From Helichrysum umbraculigerum (taxonomy: Eukaryota > Streptophyta > Magnoliopsida > Asterales > Asteraceae), in contig CATIUR010000005.1 in assembly GCA_949592205.1 (NCBI GenBank), positions 128,979,277-129,043,276 of the forward strand: a stretch of DNA of 64,000 bases. The letters are read 5' to 3'. The position numbers and the translations under genes are program-made. The notes below the pieces were generated by a model. It was not told the DNA's origin, searched no databases, and saw nothing but the letters and a program-made list of their open reading frames with translations. This document shows, piece by piece, positions 33,324-45,801 of this stretch. Each line of letters starts with the position of its first letter. The first letter of the stretch is position 1.

Positions 33324-36280
33324 TGTAACACCCTCAAATTTCGGTTTGCGGAAGCTGTCGGGTCGGGTGTTACTAAATCAAATATCACAGCATAAGATAC
33401 ATAATGAACGACTCTAAATGAGACATTTGAAAATGGTTATACATTTCGTAGATAAAAATGTTTACAACGTTATAAGTTTAACAACAAATTCCAAATACAT
33501 AATTGGAAAATATGAAAGTAAATGCAGAGTAGTCCCATTTGTTGAAAATATGCGACTCGAACTAGTAAGATCTTGTAGTAATCCTAATCCTGCTGGGCAC
33601 CTGAGAACACATGCTAAAATAGGTCAGCTATAAAGCTGGTGAGTTCATAGGAAGGTTAGTTGAAAGCATAAAGTAATAAAACAATTTATGTTTTGTAAAG
33701 TTGTTTCCAAAATCAGTGATTTTTGATATGTAATACGTTGAAGTTTATAACACCAATGTGTAAAAGTCTAACTTAATGTCCAAAATACCCCGATTTTTGG
33801 TTGATTGCACTGTTACAAGTTACTTAGACTTGTTTGTCTTAAATTGATACAAGTTACAACGACTTGTTTGATTGAATTTATACAAGTTACAACGACTTGT
33901 TTGATTGAAGTTATACAAGTTACAACGACTTGTTTGATTGAATACTGATACAAGTTACAACGACTTGTTTGATTGAAGTTGTGCCCACTGCAATACCGTG
34001 GCATCGTTTTGTACCCACTTTACCGTGGTATCGTTTTGTGAAGTGCTCGAGAGCATAGTTGAAATGTAGAGCCAGCAGTACAACGACATACTAGCTATTG
34101 CAAATAAGAGCCGACCGTACAACGACGCGTCAGGCTTGGATGTGTGTATGATTGTATGTATACTAATATACATAAATACTATTGAAGTTAGCACCAAGTG
34201 CTAATGATAATATCTAAACATGTAGATATATATATATATATAAATATATATATATGTTTGTCGAATGAGCAAACGTAAGTAACAATCATGACACGCATGA
34301 AAATAATTGATTTTATCTAAATACGTATAAGCAAATATTTAGATATTAAGTAGTACGTTGGTCCTAGGTATGAATGCTCATTACCTAGTTGAATTGTATT
34401 AGTGTGAAGAATCTATACTAACATATTATGTTATCGTATACTTCTATTCTAAAGCCTAGCAAGTATATTGAGGTTCCTGAATTGTATTGAAAATATTAGT
34501 TCCTAAAAGAGCAACTAATCCTGTAATTGTATCTATATCATCTAGTGTAGGTAGAACTAACTAGTTCTAATGTATTGGATAATATTGTCCCGCGACAATA
34601 TGGCCAATGAATAGTACTAACTATATCAAGTTATGTCTAGGTAATTGTTTTCCAACAATCTGATAGTGTACGATTGTGACCTATCTAGATTAGGTCTTGA
34701 TATTGTTCCAAAACGACGTGTTGGGTGTAATTCCTAAGTATTACACATTTGTATTACATACAGTAATATAATTGATTGTGAATTATAAAAGATTATTAAT
34801 ATAATTCGAAAACAGTTGTTGTGCATGTGTTTCACCCCAAAAACAGTAAAACAGTTGAAAGAGTGGGGCTATGAAACTCACCTGTGAGTTGTTAGCGATA
34901 CGATGATACGCGCGACGTCCGAATGGTAACCTTCTAGTGTCCTAAACACGTGAGGTTATATAAGTATGAGACAAATCAGTTTGTCTAAGCGAGTTATTCA
35001 TGTATGCATTTGTTGTTGAAGTCTGGGAATGGTGTACGGGGGTCCGGGGGCAGCGCCCCTGGTTAGCGGGGTCCAAGGGGCGGCAGCCCCTGGCGGGGTC
35101 CAAGGGGCAGAGCCCCTGGCTGGGGTCGAGCTGCCAGGTCAGCTTGGAAAATTTTTATTTCTACTATATTGCTTTAAGGAAAAACGCATCTGGACTTGAA
35201 ATTGGGTGAAATCAAGTGATAAAATTTAGGGTCTCGACACTTAGTGGAAATGTGAGTTTTTAAACTTTCTGTTTTCTGCGACATAACATGCGACACAAAA
35301 ACGTGTCATGCGACACAAGGGTTGTGTCGCATGGAGTGCGACACAAGAGCTCTGCGACACAGTGGTTGTGTCGCAAAAGCTTGCGATGCTAAATCAATAG
35401 CGACATAAGGGTTGTGTCGTATGGAAATACGACACAAGGTGCGACATAGAGTACGACACAAGCGTTGTGTCGCATGGGTAGTTTATGCGACAGAAGATAC
35501 GACACAAATGGAATTATGCGACACAACATGCGACACAAGCGTTGTGTCGCATGGATGAACACCAGCCCAGAAACTCGCGGCTGTCGCGTTTTTCCGATCA
35601 AAATCGCAAATCTAACGTATTTTCAAGCTGTAAAATCATGTTTTCTTTGTTGTTTAGGTTATAACTAAGTTGTGTAAGCATTATTACACCCAAACATTAC
35701 ACCAAAAAGATTAGATCTAAAGATTTAGAAATTTCTTACAATTGCGAATCGAGGCCAAACGAGGAGGAAAACGAAGGTGTGGCCTTTGTTAATGTTGCTC
35801 CTCTCTTGTTGGTGATTCCGAAAATGTAAATTTCGTGTGTCGATTTGTAGTTCCGAAAATTTGTGGTAATTGGGTGGAGAGTGTTTGTGTGTGAAAAGAA
35901 AATGAGATAGAAAGGAATGAAATGAAATGGGAGGGGTTTGGGTGGCTGATCCAAAGGGGTGGGGAGGAGTTTTCCCCCACTTCGTTCCTATTTTGCAGTG
36001 TAAAATACCCGTATTTCGTACCCGAATAATATATATAAATTTAATATTTTTAGATTTATATTTCCGTTCTTTCGGTTAGTAATTAATTAAATTAAAAATA
36101 GTTTTATTCAATTTAAAATCTAATGTGACTTCAAATGGTTTTATTTGTGATTATTACATAATCACTATTCATTATATAAAATGTAAAGTTTTCGCTCGCT
36201 GAGTTATAATTGTATATAATAATACAATTATAAAAAGTTTAAATTAGACGCGCAAGTTGACTTTTTGACCAGGTGTTACA
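33324..36280 (-). repeat. Element E: 5' LTR
   Basis: 2957 bases, near-identical to 27218-30209; lacks one 29-base unit near 34040 and has a shorter TA repeat. It ends in GGTGTTACA at 36280 and is followed by the CTCGG target-site copy. Confidence 0.95.
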
Positions 36281-37851
36281 CTCGGACCAGATCCTCACGG
36301 ATCATAACTAAAAACACGAGTCTTTGGACTGACTTCACTGTTGAGACGAAACCGACCACCCTTCATATTTATTTTTGTTAAAATAGTAGACGGACATATA
36401 AAAATATCATAAAATGCAGAAATGACCTAGACATATATGAGAACATGTGTGATTTTTGGCTAGGTATGAATCGGACTAGAAGTGGTCCAAATCGAGAGGT
36501 TTTGTGAGTCCAAAATCTGGAAAACGAATACTAAGGGACTGTTTTGGTAATTTAACAAAACTGACACTTCGGGTCAACTCCGAGACGAACCAATAATTTT
36601 TATAAACTCATTTAACCATTTTAAGGGTTGGGTAAAAGTTTCGGGTCAAACCGAGACCATTGACCATGTTTTCGACAATGACATATACCTACGACACTTA
36701 TAATTCATTTTTCAAAATAAGTATCAAACGTCGCGTAACATTTAATACTTATACAATACAACATTTAATCATTTCAAATATACTTTATAAGTATATCATT
36801 TCAACATCATAATAATAATACTTTGGAATTATTATTCGAACTCACCAACGGGCCGTACATAATTACAAAATACAAACAATCCAAAACTAATAGTTAAATG
36901 AGCAACTAGCAAAGATAGTCTGTTAAGACATCTAATCATTTATCAAAACCTTGCGCGTCTAAGACGCCCTGCAGGTTTCAGTCGATTGATCGACATCATT
37001 GTCTTGTGAATCATCATTTGTGCTTGGTAGCATCTCATTAGACTCAGGTGAGTCTCATAGCCCCTTTTTAAATGCTTTTACCTAGGGGTGAGATACATGC
37101 TCGTTTTGGTTTTACATGTGAACGCAAGTATCAAATTATCACGTATGCTGCATGAGTTGTTTTCATCTAATCAATCAAAGTCCTCTGAAGCATAGTTCTG
37201 TTAATATGATTTAGCGTGAATGTTAGTGTATGGTACCATATGGGATTGACAATCCCCGTCCGAGTTAGCAAGCACTAACCTGTCAAACGGACGCATTATC
37301 ATTTGTTCAGTATTGAGTGTAGATTAGGCACTCATAGAGAGGCACCTCGCTCAGGTCCTTAAAGGTGGAACCTGACCCCTCAGTTAAGCTCAGACTATGT
37401 GCTCTTGGCAGTGATACTCATTATTCATTTATTTACGTGTTTTCTAAATCAACTCATTAAATCTTGCGGTTCATAAATCATATCTTATCATATTAAACCT
37501 GTGAGCTCACCAGCTTTTTAGCTGACCCTTTTAGCATGTTATCTCAGGTACTCAGCAGTAGGTTGGACTGCCCATCAGGATACTGTAGCTCGAGTCACAT
37601 GCAATCATATAAACATCAAGAGATTTCCTTCCATTTCTATATTTTGTATAAATTAGATATGTACTAGAATATCTCAATTATCTATGCGAACTCATCTTTT
37701 GTAAACCGTATGTAGACTCTTATGTTAATCAATGTATTTTGTAAAATGATGCATGTAGTGGTCGTTCATTATATATCTTGTGTGCTTTGTATATTGATTA
37801 GTCGCGCCCCGACCCGATTCGCTTCCGCAACCTGAATTAGGGGGTGCGACA
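36281..37851 (+). repeat. Element D: 5' LTR, right part
   Basis: Resumes the D LTR after element E and matches 44216-45801. Ends GGGGGTGCGACA, three bases before the primer-binding site. The 3' LTR shows the uninterrupted junction CCCTCGAACCAG where E inserted. Confidence 0.95.
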
Positions 37852-37854
37852 TAT

Positions 37855-37872
37855 TGGTATCAGAGCCTAAGG
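37855..37872 (+). other. Element D: primer-binding site (initiator tRNA-Met)
   Basis: TGGTATCAGAGCCTAAGG, 3 bases after the 5' LTR; TGGTATCAGAGC complements initiator tRNA-Met. Confidence 0.93.
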
Positions 37873-38563
37873 TTATAGTGAACTAGGTTGCATTAGTGGG
37901 CCTAGACTATGACCGTTAGGCAGTATTTTCTGTTAAGTGTGATTGGTTCAAGAGTTACGTCATACAAGTTTAATTTAACATAGCTTGATCAACTATGTAC
38001 AATTAAATAAAGATGATGTAAGACTTGAAATGGTTATGCTGGAATAGGAATACATTAGTTGACTCTGACCTCGAGAGAAACCGGGACTCATAATTGTTTG
38101 TGCTAGACACTCATAAGACTATTATGTGATATATGTATGTATACATGGATAGTCATCGCTCAAGCACTGTACGCTAGTCTATTATATATTATATATATAT
38201 AGGCACTCACATATCCAAACACTTTGTCAAAGAGATGGCAACACACACGCACCGAAACACCTTCTACTTCATCCCTCTCTCAATAACCTCTCTTGGAATC
38301 ACGAAACTCATCGGTAGCTTGGAGGACCACCGAGTCAATTCGAGCGAGACCTTATCCAACTCACAACAAATCAAATAACCAGGCTAGTTAGCACGTAGTT
38401 GCTAGTCAGTAGAGATGGTTATTCAACACCTCTTGATTGTTCTATAATGTTGATTGTCATATTGTGATGTTGTATATTACCGCATTTGTATATGTACATC
38501 TATGATAATCATCATTTATGGACAATTTCTCAAGAACCCTATCCTTCTATTCTCAGGAAAATC
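37873..38563 (+). other. Element D: 5' leader with possible dimerisation hairpin
   Basis: Noncoding leader before gag. Bases to about 38135 align with the leader of E. At 37978-37998 ACATAG/CTATGT arms enclose the loop CTTGATCAA, which contains the 8-base palindrome TTGATCAA. An AT-rich TATATA stretch near 38184-38202 and CT-rich sequence follow. Confidence 0.65.
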
Positions 38564-39607
38564 ATGCCGCCAAAGTCAAGGAACTACACCGATGCCCAGA
38601 TGGCATCCCTCATTTCCCAGGCAGTAACTGAAGCCTTGGCGCGACAGTCATCAGAGACCTCTGGAAGGACTAGTGATACAGCCAATACCCCTCCTACTGC
38701 CAAGCCTTGTTCCTACAAGGACTACCAAAACTGCAAACCCTTAAGCTTTAAAGGAACTGAAGGAGCCATCGGCCTAATCAGATGGTTCGAGAAGATGGAA
38801 TCCGTCTTTCGCATTAGCAAATGTGCGGAAGGGGATAGAGTTCAGTTCTCCACATGCACCCTTGCTGACGGTGCCCTCAACTGGTGGAACTCATATGCCC
38901 AGTCTGTGGGTATAGATACCGCCTATCTACTTCCATGGGAAGATCTGAAGAAAATGCTCACAGAGGAGTATTGCCCATCTGAAGAACTCCAGAAGCTAGA
39001 TGAGGAGTTCTGGCATCTCAAGGTTCAAGGAACCTACATTGTTGGTTATACCACTAGGTTCCAACAACTGGCAACCCTCCGCCCAGCCTTAGTAAGCACT
39101 GAGACCGACAAGGTCAAGAGGTACATCCGCGGTCTTCCGGAACCTGTCCGGGGGAACGTCGCTTCTTCCGGCAAAACCACCATTCAGGGAGCAATTCGAT
39201 TAGCTCATGAGCTCATGGCTATGCAAGAGAACCAAGGAAACCCTGTCTCGTCTTCTGGGAACAACAACAAGAGAAAATGGTCTGGGAATCAGAACCAGCA
39301 GACCTTCAAAAAGACCGAGACTGTCAAGAGCGACACATCAGGTTCTGGGGAGAGGAAAGGGTACACTGGAAGTAAACCCTACTGTTCAAAGTGCAATCGT
39401 CATCATGATGGTCCTTGTGGTACACCCTGTAACAACTACAAGAGATATGGGCATCTTACCAAAGACTGCCGAACACCTGCAACCAACCCCACCACCAACA
39501 CCAACAACAACCAACCCCGAGCCAGCTATGAGTGTGGAAACACTGGACACTTCAGGAATGCGTGTCCAAAGTTGAAGAATAAGGGGGAACAACAAAAACA
39601 ATGCTAG
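38564..39607 (+). pseudogene. Element D: gag (zinc knuckles damaged, frameshifted from pol)
   Basis: 347 residues from MPPKSRNYTD (ATG 38564; the in-frame extension to 38486 is unlikely) to TAG at 39605-39607. Gag domain: YKDYQNCKPLSFKGTEGAIG, LIRWFEKMESVF, ALNWWN, WEDLKKMLTEEYCP and RYIRGLPEPV. Both CCHC knuckles have lost a Cys: CNNYKRYGHLTKDC has Tyr for the second Cys, and SYECGNTGHFRNAC has Ser for the first. A frameshift in the AACAACAAAAAC run just before the stop separates gag from the protease frame, where a single gag-pol ORF is normal. Related to, but clearly distinct from, E's gag. Confidence 0.88.
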
Positions 39608-40737
39608 GGGCAGAGCTTTTGTGCTGAATGCTGGAGAGGCCCGTGAAGACCCTAATGTGGTCACGGGTGTGTTTCTTCTCAACAATTTAACTGCTTCAGT
39701 TTTGTTTGATACTGGTGCTGATAGGAGTTTTATATCTGAGGAATTTAGCCCTAAACCTCGCAAACGAACTATTTCCCATAAACCTCATACCCATTGAGAT
39801 TGGAAGTTTTGACATAGTAGTAGGCATGGATTGGCTATCCAAGCATCGAGCTGAAATTGTCTGTCATGACAAAATCGTTCGTATTCCTCTCGTCACTGGT
39901 AGTACTTTGATCATACATGGGGAGACCGGTGGAATGAGATTGAATATCATATCCTGCATGAAGACTCGCAAGTACCTTAGGAAAGGGTTTCAGGCAATCC
40001 TCGCTCATGTTATTGAGAAGAAGTCAGAAGAGATGCGACTTGAGGATGTGCCCATCGTCAGAGACTTTCCAGAAGTCTTTCCTGAAGAATTGCCTGGTCT
40101 TCCACCACCAAGGCAAGTTGAGTTCTCAATAGACCTTGTGCCTGGGGCAGCACCCGTGGCACGAGCACCATATCGTTTAGCCCCTTCAGAACTTCAGGAG
40201 TTGTCTATTCAGTTACAGGAACTTCTGGATAAGGGTTTCATAAGACCGAGTTCTTCACCCTGGGGAGCTCCGGTCTTGTTTGTGAAAAAGAAGGACGGTT
40301 CATTCAGGATGTGTATCGACTACAGAGAGTTGAACAAATTAACCATCAAGAACCGTTATCCACTTCCCCGTATTGATGACCTGTTCGACCAACTCCAAGG
40401 GTCAAGTGTTTATTCAAAAATAGATCTACGATCGGGTTATCATCAGTTACGAGTTCGCGATGAAGATATTCCGAAAACCGCTTTCCGAACTCGCTATGGT
40501 CATTACGAGTTTCAGGTTATGGTCTTTGGTTTGACTAACGCACCGGCAGTATTCATGGATCTTATGAACCGAGTGTGCAAACCATACCTCGACAAGTTTG
40601 TCATTGTTTTCATCGATGACATTCTTATCTACTCACGTAACGAGCAAGAGCACGAGCAGCATCTCAAAACCATTCTAGAACTCCTTAGACACGAGGAATT
40701 ATATGCTAAGTTCTCCAAGTGTGAATTCTGGATTTAG
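39608..40737 (+). pseudogene. Element D: protease and reverse transcriptase (frameshifted, nonsense)
   Basis: The protease begins in one frame (RGRAFVLNAGEA, active site FDTGADRSFIS at about 39705-39740) and, after a second frameshift with apparent loss near 39750, continues in another frame (SFDIVVGMDWLSKHRAEIVC). RT follows in that frame: VARAPYRLAPSELQEL, FVKKKDGSFRMCIDYRELNK, SKIDLRSGYHQLRV, FGLTNAPAVFMDLMN and catalytic FIDDILIYS (near 40609-40635). The ORF ends at TAG (40735-40737), where homologous elements have a sense codon before the VQFLGH motif; the downstream sequence remains in the same frame. No functional product is expected from this copy. Confidence 0.9.
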
Positions 40738-42897
40738 ACCGTTCAATTCCTTGGTCATGTGATTGACAGTCAGGGAATTCATGTTGATCCCTCAAAGATT
40801 GAGGCTATCAAGTGCTGGCAAGCACCGATAACGCCGACAGAAGTACGCCAATTTCTAGGATTGGCTGGTTATTATCGGCACTTCATTGAGAATTTCTCCA
40901 AAATAGCACAACCACTCACGACACTGACTCAGAAAGAGAAGAAGTTCAATTGGACTGATAAGCAAGAGTCAGCATTTCAGTTATTAAAGCAAAAGCTTTG
41001 CAGTGCACCTATCCTATCATTACCCGAAGGCAATGAAGACTTCATGGTATACTGCGATGCTTCACATCAAGGTCTGGGTTGCGTGTTGATGCAACGAGAA
41101 AAAGTCATAGCTTACGCCTCCCGACAACTCAAAGTTCACGAGAAGAACTACACAACCCATGATCTCGAATTAGGAGCCGTAGTGTTCGCACTCAAAATCT
41201 GGAGACATTATCTGTATGGCACGAAATGTACCATCTTCACTGATCATAAAAGTCTTCAGCATATATTTGATCAGAAGGATCTCAACATGAGGCAACGACG
41301 CTGGGTAGAGTTGCTCACCGATTATGACTGTGAGATCAAGTACCATCCGGGAAAAGCAAATGTAGTTGCTGATGCCCTAAGTCAAAAGGAGCGCACCAAA
41401 CCACTTCGAGTTCGAGCCCTCAGTATGACCATTCATAATGATTTAATCATTCAGACTCTTACTGCTCAACTCGAAGCCTTGAAACCTGAAAACCTCAAAG
41501 ATGAGGCCTTGCGAAACATGGAGAATCAATTTGAAACCAAACCCAATGGAGTCAAGTACTTCGCAAGTCGAATCTGGTTACCTAAGTTTGGAAACCTTCG
41601 AGACTTAGTGATGGATGAAGCTCACAAGTCCAAATACTCTATACATCCTGGATCGGACAAGATGTATCATGGCATCAAGGGACTGTACTGGTGGCCGAAC
41701 ATGAAAGCAGAGATTGCCACGTACGTCAACAAATGCCTCACATGTTCCAAGGTTAAAGCCGAATATCAGAAACCATCCGGCTTGCTCCAGCAACCGGAAA
41801 TCCCTCAATGGAAATGGGAGCAAATCTCCATGGATTTCATTACAAAACTCCCTAAAACAGCTAGTGGTTACGACACCATTTGGGTGATCGTTGATCGGCT
41901 CACCAAATCAGCTCATTTCCTCGCCATGAAGGAAACTGACAAAATGGAACATCTCACGCGAATCTATATGAAGGAGATCGTATCTAGACACGGCGTTCCA
42001 ATCTCAATTATCTCTGATAGAGACAGCCGATTCACATCTAACTTTTGGCAATCATTACAAAAGTCATTGGGTACTCGTTTAGATATGAGTACAACCTATC
42101 ATCCACAAACCGATGGCCAAAGTGAAAGGACAATTCAAACGCTGGAAGATATGTTACGCGCTTTCGTAATTGACTTCGGTGCGAATTGGGAACAGCATTT
42201 GCCATTGTGTGAATTCTCATACAACAACAGCTACCACACCAGTATTGGAGATGCACCTTTTGAGGCACTGTACGGTCGTAAGTGCCGATCGCCTATCTGT
42301 TGGATCAAAGTTGGAGATAGTCAACTCACTGGTCCTGAAATCATTCATGAAACCACCGAGAAGATCGTTGGTATCCAGCAACGACTAAAGGCCGCACGTG
42401 ATCGTCAGAAGAGTTATGCTGACGTGAGACGCAAACATCTCGAGTTCCAGGTTGGGGATCGAGTATTGCTCAAAGTATCACCTTGGAAAGGTGTCATCCG
42501 ATTCGGCAAACATGGGAAGTTAAATCCTAGGTACATCGGACCTTTTGAAATCCTTGAAAGGATTGGTCCAGTCGCATATCGATTGCAGCTACCTCCTCAG
42601 CTCAGTAGTGTGCATCCCGTATTCCACATTTCTAATCTTAAGAAATGTCTGTCCGATGAGACACTCATTATTCCCCTCGAGGAGTTTCAGATTGACGACA
42701 AACTCCATTTTGTAGAAACACCAGTGGAGATCATGGACCGTGAGGTCAAACAGCTTAAGCAAAGTCGTATCCCCATTGTCAAAGTTCGGTGGGATTCGCG
42801 GCGTGGTCCGGAATTCACCTGGGAACGGGAAGACCAGATGCGACTCAAGTATCCTCATCTATTTTCAGACTCCACTCACGCGCCAACTCAGAGCTAA
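40738..42897 (+). pseudogene. Element D: RT connection, RNase H, integrase and chromodomain-like end
   Basis: Open for about 719 codons after the nonsense TAG. VQFLGHVID and FLGLAGYYRHFIENFS are the RT end; RNase H shows YCDASHQGLGCVLMQ, HDLELGAVVFALK and FTDHKSLQHIF. The integrase has HKSKYSIHPG and CLTCSKVK for the HHCC finger, then MDFITKLP, ISDRDSRF and GQSERTIQTLEDM for D,D,E. The GPF-x-ILERIGPVAYRL C-terminal domain is followed by EIMDREVKQLKQSRIPIVKV and WDSRRGPEFTWEREDQM, a chromodomain-like segment typical of Tekay/Del chromoviruses that guides integration to particular chromatin. The catalytic residues appear intact, but the part cannot be translated as one polyprotein because of the upstream stop. 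Confidence 0.92.
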
Positions 42898-42931
42898 ATT
42901 TTGGGACGAAATTATCTTAACAAGGGAAGAA
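42898..42931 (+). promoter_or_regulatory. Element D: conserved pre-LTR motif and polypurine tract
   Basis: GGGACGAAATTATCTTAACA followed by AGGGAAGAA directly abuts the 3' LTR. The same GGGACGAAATT...TTAACA arrangement precedes E's 3' LTR. Confidence 0.8.
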
Positions 42932-45801
42932 TGTGACACCCATCAAATTAGGACTAGTTATTAGATCCTAATCATCTAGTAGTACATGTAATTAGTGCTA
43001 TGTTTTAGGCTAATTGTATGTATCAATTTGTATATTGTTATATATATATATCAGTACGCGATTTGTTTAAATCGTGCATTTTTAAATCGGCCGAATTTCC
43101 GATACACTTTCATACGGACGTTGGTGAATTTTTTTAATAAATAACATAAATCTATTTGGTGATTAAATAGTAGTTATTTACATTATATTATTATGTATTA
43201 ATAATATACAAAACAATGTACGTTTTGTATAAAACGTAACCGATACGAATTAAACACGTGAGATACGCCCGACAAATAAAATAATCATAAGTTATATTTT
43301 TATAACTTCAAACAAAGTAATTTGATTAAATACTTTCATTATAAATATCGTATTTCAAACCGATAACAAAAACGTGTATTTTAAACGCTACGCGATTAAA
43401 CGACCAAAACACGAAACCGTAAATCAACATCGACACTATAAACAAACACTTTTATAAATGTTTTTCAAGTATTATAAGTAATACTTCAATGTAAAACTAT
43501 CGAAATTCAATTGATATTTAAAACACATACGTATTTCAATAAACGCGCGAATTAACGTTTAAACGACCGGGGAAACGAACACCGCATGGAACGCAAACGT
43601 AGGGAGCAAGTTTTGGAGACACCACACCTTGGTGTGGGACCCATGGGCCGAAAATCAGCCACCCCAAACATGGCTCCATGATTTGGAGATCTTGTTTGCT
43701 TGATCATGACAACCACCCTCACCTCCCCCATTTTCCTCATTTGTTCCCATCTACCTCTCACTACTTTCTCACTCTAAAACAAACCCTCTCACATTCCTCT
43801 CCTCTCCATAATCTGCTCCACCACCATCCACCACCATCCACCACCATCCACCATCATACACCATCATCTCTTGAAGAAAAGTGAAGGAGAAAGCAAAGGG
43901 AACGAAGAGGAGACGAAACCGAGCATCACCTTCTTGTTATCACCTCTAGATCATCTTTATACTTTGTAAGAACATGCTTTCTCTCACTAGATTATCATGT
44001 TTTCAGTTTATATACATGTTAGTAAGGTTATTTAACAAAGAAATGTCCAAAACAAAACTCAAAAATCGTTTTTAGAAGTGTATACAAAATCACAGTTTCT
44101 GTCCTCATAAAACCGACTCACCAAATCAAGTATATATCGAAAACTAGGAAGAACCAACTCTCAACTTCTAAACGAAAAATGATCCTTAAGATATCGTCTA
44201 CAACTTTTATTTTTGGCCCTCGAACCAGATCCTCACGGATCATAACTAAAAACACGAGTCTTTGGACTGACTTCACTGTTGAGACGAAACCGACCACCCT
44301 TCATATTTATTTTTGTTAAAATAGTAGACGGACATACAAAAATATCATAAAATGCAGAAATGACCTAGGCATATATGAGAACATGTTTGATTTTTGGCTA
44401 GGTATGAATCGGACTAGAAGTGGTCCAAATCGAGAGGTTTTGTGAGTCCAAAATCTGGAAAACGAATACTAAGGGACTGTTTTGGTACTTTAACAAAACC
44501 GACACTTCGGGCCAACTCCAAGACGAACCAATAATTTTTATAAACTCATTTAACCATTTTAAGGGTTGGGTAAAAGTTTCGGGTCAAACCGAGACCATTG
44601 ACCATGTTTTCGACAATGACATATACCTACGACACTTATAATTCATTTTTCAAAATAAGTTTCAAACGTCGCGTAACATTTAATACTTATACAATACAAC
44701 ATTTAATCATTTCAAATATACTTTATAAGTATATCATTTCAACATCATAATAATAATACTTTGGAATTATTATTCGAACTCACCAACGGGCCGTACATAA
44801 TTACAAAATACAAACAATCCAAAACTAATCATTTGGACATTACTAGTTAAATGAGCAACTAGCAAAGATAGTCTGTTAAGACATCTAATCTTTTATTAAA
44901 ACCTTGCGCGTCTAAGACGCCCTGCAGGTTTCAGTCGATTGATCGACATCATTGTCTTGTGAATCATCATCTGTGCTTGGTAGCATCTCATTAGACTCTG
45001 AGTCTCATAGCCCCTTTTTAAATGCTTTTACCTAGGGGTGAGATACATGCTCGTTTTGGTTTTACATGTGAACGCAAGTATCAAATTATCACGTATGCTG
45101 CATGAGTTGTTTTCATCTAATCAATCAAAGTCCTCTGAAGCATAGTTCTGTTAATATGATTTAGCGTGAATGTTAGTGTATGGTACCATATGGGATTGAC
45201 AATCCCCGTCCGAGTTAGCAAGCACTAACCTGTCAAACGGACGCATTATCATTTGTTCAGTATTGAGTGTAGATTAGGCACTCATAGAGAGGCACCTCGC
45301 TCAGGTCCTTAAAGGTGGAACCTGACCCCTCAGTTAAGCTCAGACTATGTGCTCTTGGCAGTGATACTCATTATTCATTTATTTACATGTTTTGTAAATC
45401 AACTCATTAAATCTTGCGGTTCATAAATCATATCTTATCATATTAAACCTGTGAGCTCACCAGCTTTTTAGCTGACCCTTTTAGCATGTTATCTCAGGTA
45501 CTCAGCAGTAGGTTGGACTGCCCATCAGGATACTGTAGCTCGAGTCACATGCAATCATATAAACATCAAGAGATTTCCTTGCATTTCTATATTTTGTATA
45601 AATTAGATATGTACTAGAATCTCTCAATTATCTATGCGAACTCATCTTTTGTAAACCGTATGTAGACTCTTACGTTAATCAATGTATTTTGTAAAACAAT
45701 GCATGTAGTGGTCGTTCATTATATATCTTGTGTGCTTTGTATATTGATTAGTCGCGCCCCGACCCGATTCGCTTCCGCAACCTGAATTAGGGGGTGCGAC
45801 A
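42932..45801 (+). repeat. Element D: 3' LTR
   Basis: 2870 bases with TG...CA ends, uninterrupted partner of the split 5' LTR. Includes an expanded CACCATC microsatellite (about 43817-43866) with two more units than the 5' copy. Followed by the TACGT target-site copy. Confidence 0.95.

Larger units (their letters stand above)
27218..36280 (-). mobile_element. Element E: young gag-only LTR retrotransposon (TR-GAG type)
   Basis: Two LTRs (27218-30209 and 33324-36280) with perfect 9-base terminal inverted repeats TGTAACACC/GGTGTTACA and target-site duplication CTCGG (27213-27217 and 36281-36285). On the - strand the order is 5' LTR, tRNA-iMet primer site (33303-33320), leader, gag (30689-31660), short spacer, polypurine tract (about 30210-30222), 3' LTR. 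The internal region is only about 3.1 kb and holds no protease, RT, RNase H or integrase. The two LTRs show about four substitutions, one 29-base indel and a TA-repeat length change over nearly 3 kb, so insertion is recent. It must use enzymes from another element. Confidence 0.95.
25956..45801 (+). mobile_element. Element D: complete Tekay/Del-type chromovirus, interrupted by E
   Basis: The LTRs begin TGTGACACC and end GGGTGCGACA; the 3' LTR is 42932-45801, and the 5' LTR is split by E into 25956-27217 and 36281-37851. Target-site duplication is TACGT (25951-25955 and 45802-45806). Internal order on + is tRNA-iMet primer site, leader, gag, protease, RT, RNase H, integrase with chromodomain-like end, polypurine tract. 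Without E it is about 10.8 kb. By eye the LTRs differ by roughly 36 substitutions over about 2850 bases. Two frameshifts and one nonsense codon make it defective. It is inserted in C between gag and protease. Confidence 0.95.
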
